A DNA stretch of 64,000 bases. Source: Christiangramia echinicola DSM 19838. GTDB taxonomy: Bacteria > Bacteroidota > Bacteroidia > Flavobacteriales > Flavobacteriaceae. Below are positions 55,784 to 63,584 of this stretch, in pieces. Location of the stretch: contig NZ_AUHG01000011.1 in assembly GCF_000423065.1 (NCBI RefSeq), positions 863,779-927,778 on the forward strand, written 5' to 3'. The notes beneath the pieces are model-generated. The model made no database searches. It saw nothing but the letters and a program-made list of their open reading frames with translations, and was not told the origin of the DNA. How positions within the stretch are numbered: the stretch's first letter is position 1; each line of letters begins with the position of its first letter. A program made the translations under genes and the position numbers.

Positions 55784-56291
55784 ATAGCATTAAAACTGTG
55801 TCTGAAAAATTGTGGCGACTTTTTGAATTAGGAAGTTTGCCATATTCCTTATAACCAAGCTTTTTGGCTAATCTTTTGGTTCGATCATTATCAGAAACTA
55901 TGGTTGAAAAAATATAAAGTATACTTGTTAGCGAGGTTATTTCTAAAACAAATTTTAATAGTTTGAAACCAAAGATTTTATTTTGGTTTTCCTTAGAAAC
56001 ATATAAGCTGAGAAAACCAAAATTATCTTTCCATAAAGGTGAATGAAAAGGAGTTAAGGAGCAATATGCTAGAGGTTTATCTGCCGAACTACAATAAACC
56101 CAGAAACCAAATTTTTCATTCTGGTAATTTAAATTACTTTTAAAGTGGACCCTTAGTTCCTCCTTATCTTCATAACCTTCGACCTGTTGGCCAAATGCAT
56201 CAGGAATTCCATCCTCCCAGATCTGAATAATATCATTTAAGTCTTTTAATCTGGCTCTTCTTATTTTATTTTTAAGATTAGGCTCTTCCAT
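55773..56291 (-). CDS. GNAT-like acyltransferase
   Basis: The 172-residue protein matches GNATs in layout: IRRARLKDLNDIIQIWEDG N-terminal strand-helix, GFLSLYVSKENQNKIFGFKLLK in place of motif A (the Gly loop QNKIFG is degenerate), and VSDNDRTKRLAKKLGYKEYG motif B. Resembles phosphinothricin-type N-acetyltransferases. It overlaps the next gene by 11 bp and follows the EamA exporter by 3 bp. Confidence 0.8.
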   Translation of the reverse strand: MEEPNLKNKIRRARLKDLNDIIQIWEDGIPDAFGQQVEGYEDKEELRVHFKSNLNYQNEKFGFWVYCSSADKPLAYCSLTPFHSPLWKDNFGFLSLYVSKENQNKIFGFKLLKFVLEITSLTSILYIFSTIVSDNDRTKRLAKKLGYKEYGKLPNSKSRHNFSDTVLMLYEV

Positions 56292-56294
56292 AAA

Positions 56295-57155
56295 TTATTT
56301 AGAAATTTTTACTGGATCTGAGGGATTTAGGCAAATGGTGATCATAATACCTATTAATAGCACACTTAATCCTATATGGCTTGTGGTGAATATCTTGTTT
56401 TCAAGGATCATCTCCAATCCGAGCGTAGCCAATGCTCCCAGGGCAAAAGGGAGTCTTACCTTTTCAGCATTATATCTTTTAAAAAGTATGATCGAGCAAA
56501 TAGAGATTAGGGCAAGTAAGCCTCCGCTTAGAACGAAAAGCCACAAGTCATTAAAAGCTACCTCAAAACCAGCTCCTCGGTAAGAAGTGATGCCTAACCC
56601 CCATAAGACAATCCCTCCCAAATACAGCACTCCTAAAGACATTCCCCCTTCGGTTTCGCTCTGCTTTTTAATGATGAAAAAACTAATAGCAGATAAAACT
56701 ATACTTGCACCTATAAATAGAAATCCCTTTGGGTCCTCATCAATAATATTAGCAGACAGAACAAAAAAGATTATAATGAAAATGGTCCAGATAGATAAAT
56801 AGAATTGTAGACTGCTACGGTGATTCTTACTGAAAACGGCGATGAGAATAAGTAAGGGTAGTTTCATCCTCTGGAATAAAGCCACAGTACCGGCTGAAAG
56901 GAACTTAAAACTGTATATAAGGAACCAGGCGCTGAGTCCGTTGATGATAAGCCTGAAAATATGTGGTTTCCACCTTTTAGGTTTAAGGTCACTTTTGCGG
57001 TATATCGCGAAAAGCATAAACACTAGGAGAGCTCCCAATCCCCTGTACAGCATAATGATCCCGGTGGAATAGCCTTTGTCGATAAGTGCTTCAATACCAT
57101 TATTGTCGGCAGCCACAAGCAGGATCACGGAAAGGAAAAGAATGTATTTAAGCAT
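56295..57155 (-). CDS. EamA/DMT family exporter
   Basis: The 286-residue protein has ten membrane helices in two five-helix EamA repeats, with basic loops (KSDLKPKRWKPH). DMT/EamA members export amino acids, metabolites and small peptide-like products. Within a set of ligases and acyltransferases it is the natural exporter and self-resistance factor. It overlaps the flanking gene by 8 bp, and a decayed copy of its 3' end is at 53420-53532. Confidence 0.9.
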   Translation of the reverse strand: MLKYILFLSVILLVAADNNGIEALIDKGYSTGIIMLYRGLGALLVFMLFAIYRKSDLKPKRWKPHIFRLIINGLSAWFLIYSFKFLSAGTVALFQRMKLPLLILIAVFSKNHRSSLQFYLSIWTIFIIIFFVLSANIIDEDPKGFLFIGASIVLSAISFFIIKKQSETEGGMSLGVLYLGGIVLWGLGITSYRGAGFEVAFNDLWLFVLSGGLLALISICSIILFKRYNAEKVRLPFALGALATLGLEMILENKIFTTSHIGLSVLLIGIMITICLNPSDPVKISK

Positions 57156-57879
57156 ATTGATTCTGGAGGAATAATTTATTTTTTAAATTTTGAAAATTTT
57201 CCTTAGAAGGAAGATTACATAAGATCAACATCCGGTCACCTTTAGTTTCATCAATATCAAGAGACTCAAATGTTTTTAGGTTAAATCTTTCACATACTTC
57301 CTTAAACCTTTCTCTTTCAATTCTTGAATATCTTATTTTGACTGCAATATTCTTAAGTACAAAAGGATGCTCCGTACCAGCACTGTATAGATTATATTCT
57401 TTTCGTATTTGTCTTATAATCTCACCTCCAAACTTAGAGTATGAACCATCTAAATTTGGTTCCACATTATCCCAAATTTTAGGTAGGGTGAGTAGGATTA
57501 CCGGAGTAGCAGTAGTCCCAAACAGTATTATCGGTTTTGCAATATTTGACTGTTTTTTCAAAGCTTCCCTAGTGAAGAAATAGTATAATTTGCTGGCAAG
57601 TTTCTTTTCCTTAAACTTATTATTTACACAACTTAATCCTAGGTAGATCAAAAGTCTTTTCTCCGAGGCAATTGATATTTCACCCCAACCGGTCATAAAG
57701 AAAGCTTCAATTCCACTACCGGGTTTTCGATAAAAATCTATCCTAGAATTCTTCCTTAACTCCTCATTTAAAAGGTGATTAGGTTCTTCATAATATTCCT
57801 TTAAAAGGAGCTCAATTTCGTTTAAGTCTTTTTTCGTAAGACTTGAAATTGGCATCGAGTATAATTGAAATTCAATCAT
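57148..57879 (-). CDS. GNAT-like acyltransferase (paralogue of 52181)
   Basis: The 243-residue protein has a GNAT-like core: LIYLGLSCVNNKFKEKKLAS, with a long C-terminal extension of about 90 residues ending in DIDETKGDRMLIL, shared in part with 52181-52831. The usual CoA loop (RxxGxG) is weak (NNKFKEKKLA), so acyl-carrier or other donors are possible. Its start overlaps the KAS III-like stop by 4 bp. Confidence 0.62.
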   Translation of the reverse strand: MIEFQLYSMPISSLTKKDLNEIELLLKEYYEEPNHLLNEELRKNSRIDFYRKPGSGIEAFFMTGWGEISIASEKRLLIYLGLSCVNNKFKEKKLASKLYYFFTREALKKQSNIAKPIILFGTTATPVILLTLPKIWDNVEPNLDGSYSKFGGEIIRQIRKEYNLYSAGTEHPFVLKNIAVKIRYSRIERERFKEVCERFNLKTFESLDIDETKGDRMLILCNLPSKENFQNLKNKLFLQNQYA

Positions 57880-58859
57880 GTTTTATAATAGATTGCGCCC
57901 CATGTGAGTCCACCTCCCATACCACAAATTAAAATTTTTTTCCCTGTTTGCTTAAAGATTTTAAAATGTTCAGCGATTGTTATGTAAATTGAACCGGAAC
58001 CGGTATTTCCTAATAGTTCAACAGTTTTTAAAATCTTTTTGGAAGGTATACCTCTTTCTTTTAGGCAGTTTTCGATCACTACTTTATTAGCCTGATGAGT
58101 AATTACATAATCAATATCTTCAGTTTCCGCTATATGGTTGTCTAACAACCAGTCTATGGATTCATTGAGTTTTTCGTTTATGAAGGTTTTTACTTTTTTT
58201 CCATCCATTAAAAGAAAATGTTCTTTTTTAGTCGGATCATAATTCTGGATTGGGTAATTAGATTTTCCGGCTAATACTTTCAATGAATAATCTTCACCGA
58301 CGTTACCTTCGATATATGATCCAAGATAAAAGTCGATTATGCCGCTATTGCTTATATTTCCATTATTCTATACTACTATAGCCCCAGCACCTTCACCAAA
58401 CAAAACATTCATCAAAAAATCGTCCGGATCTATTGCATCCAGCATTTTGTCAACTCCTATAAGCAGACCTTTTTTATATCTTCCGGATTTCAAAAACATT
58501 TCTGCCATTGATAAGGCATAAACAGGACCTGCGCATGGCATATTAATTTCAAATGCGAATGCTTTTTTTAATCCAAGTTTTTCCTGAATTAAAGTTGCCG
58601 TTTGTGGTAATGTATAATCTCCTGTAAAGGTATTTACTATAATAAAATCTATTTCCCCATCCTTTAGCTTCATTTCTTTTGCAGCTAAAAATCCCTGTTC
58701 GGAAGGTTTAAGATTAGATTTTCTGCGCTCAAGGATACCTGTTTTATCAAGAATCCAGTTTTCTATATCAAAAGGTTGATCAAACTTTTCGGAAAGCCCT
58801 TTATTTGAAATTACCTCGTCTGGAATATATGAGCCAGCTGAAGATATGATGATAGCCAT
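57876..58859 (-). pseudogene. KAS III (FabH)-like ketosynthase interrupted by one in-frame TAG
   Basis: The frame from 58859 to 57876 is 328 codons, the normal length of FabH-type enzymes, and stays in one frame throughout. A single TAG at 58368-58370 (after GEGAGAIVV) splits it. All catalytic residues survive on both sides: Cys in INMPCAGPVYA, His in VITHQANKVV and Asn in LLGNTGSGSI. FabH-like enzymes condense or transfer acyl groups from CoA; in small-molecule clusters they may act as acyltransferases. The gene may be newly inactivated, read through, or affected by a base-call error. Its neighbours remain translationally coupled to it. Confidence 0.85.
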
Positions 58860-58861
58860 TG

Positions 58862-59284
58862 TTACTTCTTTAAGTTTTCGAGAAACACTATATCTTTTTC
58901 AACCCTATCCTTTATCCAATCTATATAAGAATCCAGGTCACCGGATCTGGTACAGGAATTCGTGGAATATTCGCCATTTTCGTCGAAAGCAAAAAGCAGC
59001 CATTCAGTGCCTGTCCCGATATTCAGTCCACACATAGCTAGATCTGCCGGTGTAGAAATTGTCACAATATTATTTTCAAGATTACCCTTATATAGTGTTT
59101 TGATGTTCAATGTGATAAGTTTCTGGTGCTCTACCGTCTCGATCTTCTGAACGATTCCATGGAGGATTAGATCATAATCTTCTATGTCCTCCTGGGTTAT
59201 TTCCTTTGACTCGCTGCATGTACAAAAATCAAAATCATTTGGACTCGAGAATAAGCTAAGAATTACAAATAAACCGATAGTCAT
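58862..59284 (-). CDS. Secreted protein with TIMP/netrin-like (OB-fold) domain
   Basis: The 140-residue protein has a short signal peptide, then FDFCTCSESKEITQED and GIVQKIE, with a later Cys in ADLAMCGLNIGTGTEWLLF and NSCTRSG. The spacing of CxC near the mature N terminus followed by a strand 'xLxGxV' matches TIMP/NTR-like domains known in bacteria. Such domains bind proteins or inhibit metalloproteases; function here is unknown. It sits between the ketosynthase and the third ATP-grasp gene, with 2-3 bp gaps, so it is in the operon. Confidence 0.65.
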   Translation of the reverse strand: MTIGLFVILSLFSSPNDFDFCTCSESKEITQEDIEDYDLILHGIVQKIETVEHQKLITLNIKTLYKGNLENNIVTISTPADLAMCGLNIGTGTEWLLFAFDENGEYSTNSCTRSGDLDSYIDWIKDRVEKDIVFLENLKK

Positions 59285-59287
59285 AAT

Positions 59288-60268
59288 TTAATTTTTTAAA
59301 AGGTGATCTAATAAGTACTTTTCAGCGAACCGGTTTGTTCCCTTATATGGATAGCTATGCATGCTAATCATAGGACGTTCGTTGATTTCCAAAACCTCAT
59401 AATATTCCTTATGCAAATCAGGGATTATAATATCTATTCCGGCAAATGGAAGATTAAATTTTTCACAAATTTTAATTGCTAATTGTTTATGATACTGGCT
59501 AATCTCCTCAGTTACATCAATACTATCTCCACCCTTACTCAGGTTACTGATTTCGCATATTTGATGTATCTCATTTTTGGGAGGAACATATTCTTCATGC
59601 AACTGTGAATTTTTTAAATATTTTTGGAAATCCGGCTCTGATATCTTCATCAATGGCCTAGTATAACCATCTCCACGATTTTGGTTCTTAATATTCAATA
59701 AATCCAATAGAGAATGAACACCGTCGCCTTCCAGATTAGCCGGGATCCTTTGAATTACACCCACCAGTTTTCCTTCGATAACCAAAAAGCGAAATTCTGG
59801 TCCTTCAATAAATTCCTTTATCATCATCTCCTTGTATTTTTTTAAGGGATGTTTGATTAAGGTTAAAAATTCTTCCTTAGACTGAATGTTAACTTTTATA
59901 TCTGTACCGTGATTGGTTTCTAGAGGTTTTAGTACTATTGGGAATTTAATTCTCAGACCCTTAAACTCATTTGAATTTCTGATAATTTGGAATTCCGGAG
60001 TTTGAAAACCTAGCCTTTTGAGCTGTTCTTTACACAACCTTTTGTTATTACATATCATGTAGTTTAAAAGTGAATGGGTATGTGTATACGTAGTGCCCAA
60101 TACTTTTAAAACCTTATTATCAATAGTAATTTCAATTAAATTATACTGGTCGTCCAGAACATCCACAGTACCACCACGAGAAAGAACCTCTTTGATCAAT
60201 AACTGAGTGCTGGCGACAAGGTGATCGAAACCATCAAGAGTTGAAAATATATTAGAGTTATTTTTCAT
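59288..60268 (-). CDS. ATP-grasp ligase of the GshF/cyanophycin-synthetase type
   Basis: The 326-residue protein resembles the C-terminal ATP-grasp part of bifunctional glutathione synthase GshF: FPIVLKPLETNHGTDIKVNI, FIEGPEFRFLVIEGKLVGVI, RIPANLEGDGVHSLLDLL and the metal site LEINERPMISMH with GIDIIIPD. Members join an amino acid or peptide carboxylate to an amine. It differs from the two 287-residue ligases and would supply a separate bond. It overlaps the upstream ligase by 11 bp. Confidence 0.88.
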   Translation of the reverse strand: MKNNSNIFSTLDGFDHLVASTQLLIKEVLSRGGTVDVLDDQYNLIEITIDNKVLKVLGTTYTHTHSLLNYMICNNKRLCKEQLKRLGFQTPEFQIIRNSNEFKGLRIKFPIVLKPLETNHGTDIKVNIQSKEEFLTLIKHPLKKYKEMMIKEFIEGPEFRFLVIEGKLVGVIQRIPANLEGDGVHSLLDLLNIKNQNRGDGYTRPLMKISEPDFQKYLKNSQLHEEYVPPKNEIHQICEISNLSKGGDSIDVTEEISQYHKQLAIKICEKFNLPFAGIDIIIPDLHKEYYEVLEINERPMISMHSYPYKGTNRFAEKYLLDHLLKN

Positions 60269-61121
60269 TCAGATGATTTACTACAAACTTAGCAACATTA
60301 ACCCCGGTGAAATTTGCGGGAATACTAAAATCATTAGGGAAATTAACTTCAAGAACATAAAAATTACCATCATTCCCCTGGATAATATCTATCCCAACAA
60401 ATTCAAATTTTACGGCTTGAGAAACCTCAATTGCCAACTTCTCTAATTCTTCAGAGTATGAATAAGCTTCAATTATAGAAGATTTACCTGGAGCAGAACA
60501 TCTAAAATCATTTTCTGGATTAAGTCTAATTATGCTGCATACAACCTGATTACCTACTACAATGGCTCTTATGGTTCCGTTATTTGGTATATATTGTTTC
60601 AGTTGAAAATGAATACTTTTTGAGGAAAGCATATCGGCCGTTGAGACGAGGCTTTCCCAGCTTTCGATCTTAATAACGCCCACGCCTAAAGTTCCACCTG
60701 TAACTTTTAAAATAAGTGGAAAACCATTAAGATACTCAACATAGTTTTTCAGTAATTCTTTATTGTTTGAACCCTTTAAGATAGTCTTAGGGATCGGTAT
60801 ATTGGCAGCTTTCAATGAAAGATCAAGCTGGTGTGTTGAAAAGATGTAATTTTGAATACTCGGACTGGTGAAAAAGCTTTTAACTTTCTTTGATACTAGA
60901 ATATTCTCTATTTCATGAGAAAACGGGGTGACATTGTAAAACATATCATCTGGTCCAGCTTCCAGTTCACTTAATTTACTGTAATCAAAACTCTCAGATT
61001 CTAATGCAATAGGTTCTATATTTCGCTCAGTGGCAGCCTCTGAAAGCATAGTTAGTCGTTCTTCCCAGTTTCTAAAACGCTGGTTGTATATCAGATAGAA
61101 TTTCCTTTTTCTTTTGTTCAA
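60258..61121 (-). CDS. ATP-grasp ligase (paralogue of 54390)
   Basis: The 287-residue protein shows GFPLILKVTGGTLGVGVIKI (Lys and Gly loop), FQLKQYIPNNG, and the metal site VGIDIIQGNDGNFYVLEVNFP. It aligns along its whole length with 54390-55253. The 50-bp overlap with the upstream gene is probably real, because the N-terminal FYLIYNQ segment matches FYCLHEG of the paralogue. An amide-forming ligase is inferred. Confidence 0.88.
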   Translation of the reverse strand: MNKRKRKFYLIYNQRFRNWEERLTMLSEAATERNIEPIALESESFDYSKLSELEAGPDDMFYNVTPFSHEIENILVSKKVKSFFTSPSIQNYIFSTHQLDLSLKAANIPIPKTILKGSNNKELLKNYVEYLNGFPLILKVTGGTLGVGVIKIESWESLVSTADMLSSKSIHFQLKQYIPNNGTIRAIVVGNQVVCSIIRLNPENDFRCSAPGKSSIIEAYSYSEELEKLAIEVSQAVKFEFVGIDIIQGNDGNFYVLEVNFPNDFSIPANFTGVNVAKFVVNHLNEK

Positions 61122-61614
61122 AATTCAGATTATAATTTTCTAGTTTAAAAAGTATTAAGTCTACAGAATCATTCTCAATAGAATGGTATGAGTGCATTAA
61201 ACCATATTTCTCGAAGCCAAATAATTCTATTACTTCCCGAACTCCTTTATTAGAAGGTCTTACCGAAGTAATTATAGTTTTATCGTGATAAAAATTTAGG
61301 GTATGTAGTATAAGTAATTTAAAAACTTCTCTTATTCTGAAATATGGATTTTGAATAATAAAGCCTCGGGATAAAAATAAATCATTTTTATCCGAAGTTA
61401 TTTTCCCATTGGACCAGGCTTGAAGTATTTCGCCGGCTACGCTTACCGTTAGAGCTCCTAAAAAGACATCTCCTTTTTTAACTATGACGTAAGTTCCTTT
61501 ATCTTCAACTCTTGCGGCCTTCTCATTCAATAAGTTTGACTTAAATGCATTATTTTTTAACTCAATAATTTCTGGAGGAAGATTTGAAGAAATAGAAAAG
61601 TAAAGTTCTCGCAC
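61072..61614 (-). CDS. GNAT-superfamily-like acyltransferase, first gene of the cluster
   Basis: The 180-residue protein has a mixed alpha/beta core: FLGALTVSVAGEIL, then RGFIIQNPYFRIREVFKLLI in the position of the CoA loop, and TSVRPSNKGVREVIELFGFE after it. It resembles N-acyl amino acid synthase/GNAT folds more than standard RxxGxG acetyltransferases. It is the first gene after the promoter at 61651 and is paired with an ATP-grasp gene, repeating the order seen at 55783-54390. Confidence 0.7.
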   Translation of the reverse strand: MRELYFSISSNLPPEIIELKNNAFKSNLLNEKAARVEDKGTYVIVKKGDVFLGALTVSVAGEILQAWSNGKITSDKNDLFLSRGFIIQNPYFRIREVFKLLILHTLNFYHDKTIITSVRPSNKGVREVIELFGFEKYGLMHSYHSIENDSVDLILFKLENYNLNFEQKKKEILSDIQPAF

Positions 61615-61650
61615 TGGTTTCCGTAACGTGGGTTGATTTTACAAAAATTA

Positions 61651-61658
61651 CAAATATA
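61651..61658 (-). promoter_or_regulatory. -10 element of the biosynthetic cluster
   Basis: On the minus strand TATATTTG matches TAnnTTTG, 37 bp before the ATG at 61614. The adjoining palindrome (61671-61690) covers the -33 region. Confidence 0.6.
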
Positions 61659-61670
61659 GATGTTCCAATC

Positions 61671-61690
61671 AATACCCCGAAAGGGGTATT
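61671..61690. promoter_or_regulatory. Palindrome/hairpin AATACCCC-GAAA-GGGGTATT
   Basis: AATACCCCGAAAGGGGTATT has 8-bp perfect arms and a 4-nt loop. It lies where the -33 box of the cluster promoter should be and between divergent genes, so a regulator-binding site is likely; a small hairpin with a GNRA-type loop is the alternative. Confidence 0.55.
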
Positions 61691-61743
61691 TTAAGTTTTT
61701 ATTAAGATTTGTATATTGCTTGCAATAATTATGGCATTTTTCA

Positions 61744-62235
61744 GTGTTTAGGCATTTATATCTTATTTTATTTATTTTAGGAGGTAATCACCAAAGTTTA
61801 TCTCAGAATCTGGATTGGTCTGAAATTCAATCTGATATTAGTTACCTGAACAGCCAGAGGTTTTTATTTGAAAGGGTAGAAAATTGGCTGGAAGAAACCA
61901 GGGTAGAGTCTATACTCATGGATTCCATATATATTAAAAATAGTAATAGCCCACAAAAAGCGGTGCTAAATATTTACCATTCCGGTAGTTTTGATCCTAG
62001 TGTGCTTGAAATTCCGTTAAAACAGATCGATTCTATAACCCATGATGGTTATGTTCTCAATCTGCATGTGTCTAAGCTTGATCCACCCATTTACTCCTTT
62101 TTGTATACAGAAATAGATTTGTTTCAGGGGAATGAGCACATCCTTTATTTCGTGATTGAAAGGTTTAGGAGGATCGTAAATTTTTATAAAAATGATACTT
62201 ATAAAAATACCTACACCAACAAAGGAAAGCGTTAG
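61744..62235 (+). CDS. Small secreted protein, related to the one at 50371
   Basis: The 163-residue protein uses a GTG start (the ATG at 61732 is out of frame and stops after six codons). It has a signal peptide and no known domain. It resembles 50371-50874 in LxIYHSxxFDP, IPLKQIDSI and the final (I/L)YFVIERFRRIVNFY helix. Divergent from the acyltransferase cluster. Role unknown. Confidence 0.62.
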   Translation: MFRHLYLILFILGGNHQSLSQNLDWSEIQSDISYLNSQRFLFERVENWLEETRVESILMDSIYIKNSNSPQKAVLNIYHSGSFDPSVLEIPLKQIDSITHDGYVLNLHVSKLDPPIYSFLYTEIDLFQGNEHILYFVIERFRRIVNFYKNDTYKNTYTNKGKR

Positions 62236-62263
62236 GTATTAATATTATAGTAAATTGAAACAT

Positions 62264-62629
62264 ATGCAATTAGTTAAGACTGATTTATTTTTCATTTTCC
62301 CATTTCTTTTTTTAAGTAAAGCCCAAGCACAAGATATAAATGAATGGAGTTCGTGGAAAACTGATGAGGAAGTGAGGTATAAAAAAATCGATAAAGAAGA
62401 GGATAGGTTTTTTTATGAGATAGAGTGTCGTAATCGGTTTCCCCATAATCTTTCATATGTATTAGTAATAGATCCTTTGGTAGAGAAGGCTAATTATATT
62501 CGACTTTCACAGCGACAAAATGAGATAATCCCCATTAAACCTGAGAAAAGTATTTATCCTGAAGCGTTGGAAATTTACAGTTTTTATACCTCCTTAACTC
62601 CAAGCTGGCCGGTAAACTTAAGTAGGTAA
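62264..62629 (+). CDS. Small secreted protein of unknown function
   Basis: The protein of about 121 residues has a signal peptide (FLSKAQAQ) and a mature part EWSSWKTDEEVRYKKI followed by ECRNRFPHNLSYVLVIDPL, possibly one beta-sandwich. The frame opens with a TTG at 62255, but the ATG at 62264 is preferred. It lies 28 bp after the preceding secreted protein and ahead of the phosphatase/kinase pair. Confidence 0.6.
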   Translation: MQLVKTDLFFIFPFLFLSKAQAQDINEWSSWKTDEEVRYKKIDKEEDRFFYEIECRNRFPHNLSYVLVIDPLVEKANYIRLSQRQNEIIPIKPEKSIYPEALEIYSFYTSLTPSWPVNLSR

Positions 62630-62709
62630 TACCCTATATTAATATTGAAAAAAGGATTCCATTGAATATTTTTAGAAAACAGTTTTAACAAAATTTTTAG
62701 ATAATTTTT

Positions 62710-62717
62710 TATATTTG
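62710..62717 (+). promoter_or_regulatory. TATATTTG directly ahead of the PP2C start
   Basis: TATATTTG matches the -10 element, ending 5 bp before the ATG at 62722. If used, the transcript would be nearly leaderless, or a start further in would be used. Confidence 0.3.
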
Positions 62718-62721
62718 GGCA

Positions 62722-63579
62722 ATGCAAATCTTCTCATATTCTCATATAGGTCAAAAATCTGATAATGAAGATGCTCATGGCATAGGTGAATATTCTTATG
62801 TGGTTTGTGATGGTGTTGGAGGTGCAAACAAAGGGGAAATAGCAAGTAAGGTAATCTGCGAATTTTTAGTAGATGCCTTAAAGAAACCTGTTAGTTCACC
62901 AGACGAAATTTCCAGGCTGATAAAAGAGGGAATTAACGAATTAAACTCCAAAGTAAATGAGCATCCGGAATTTGATGGAACGGCGACGACCTTAGCCGGT
63001 ATTTTCATCAACTCTTCTCAGGGGATATACACAGCCCATATTGGGGACAGCCGAATATTTTTAGTTCGGCCTTCTAATAAAAAATTCTGGCATACCTGGG
63101 ATCATTCTCTGGTGGGGGATTTGGTCAAAAATGGAGAGATCAGTAGGGAAGAAGGGCGAGTTCACCCGATGAATAACCGAATTTACAGGGCTTTAAAAAA
63201 TGGATTAATAGATAACAACCCCGAACCTGAAATACATTTAATCTCAGATCTCAGAAAAGGAGATCGAATTCTTATATGTTCAGATGGGGTTCTTGAAGCT
63301 TATTCGGATCTTGAAATCATTGAACTTTTGTGCAATAAAGATTTTTCAATAGAGAATATAGGAAATCAGATGAAGGATGTGTGTTCTATTGAAAGCCGGG
63401 ATAATAATACAGCGATAATACTCGAAGTAGAAAACGGAGATTTCAAGGTTGACCAAACTGAAAAGCTGGAATGGTCAAGTTTAAAATCATTAAAAAGGGA
63501 GAATCAGAAAATAAAATCAAAATTATCGATCAGGGATTGGGCGAAAGGTATATGGTCCGGTAGAGATCACAAAAATTAG
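62722..63579 (+). CDS. PP2C/PPM family Ser/Thr protein phosphatase
   Basis: The 285-residue protein has the PPM metal-site motifs: QKSDNEDAHG, VVCDGVGGANKGEIAS, GTATTLAG, HIGDSRIFL, ICSDGVLEAYSD and SRDNNTAII. It removes phosphate from Ser/Thr with Mn2+ or Mg2+. It precedes the Ser/Thr kinase by 5 bp, a common kinase-phosphatase pair, and ends with a short basic C-terminal region (KRENQKIKSKLS). Cytoplasmic. Confidence 0.95.
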   Translation: MQIFSYSHIGQKSDNEDAHGIGEYSYVVCDGVGGANKGEIASKVICEFLVDALKKPVSSPDEISRLIKEGINELNSKVNEHPEFDGTATTLAGIFINSSQGIYTAHIGDSRIFLVRPSNKKFWHTWDHSLVGDLVKNGEISREEGRVHPMNNRIYRALKNGLIDNNPEPEIHLISDLRKGDRILICSDGVLEAYSDLEIIELLCNKDFSIENIGNQMKDVCSIESRDNNTAIILEVENGDFKVDQTEKLEWSSLKSLKRENQKIKSKLSIRDWAKGIWSGRDHKN

Positions 63580-63584
63580 TAACA

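Noticed and set aside
57876..58859. Two separate small genes (135 and 163 residues)
   Set aside because: They are the two halves of one KAS III-like frame separated only by a TAG; the intervening codons continue the family sequence.
52181..61614. Classical graspetide (microviridin-like) cluster
   Set aside because: No short precursor gene with a core peptide was found between or beside the ligases, and the ligases lack the usual graspetide neighbours.
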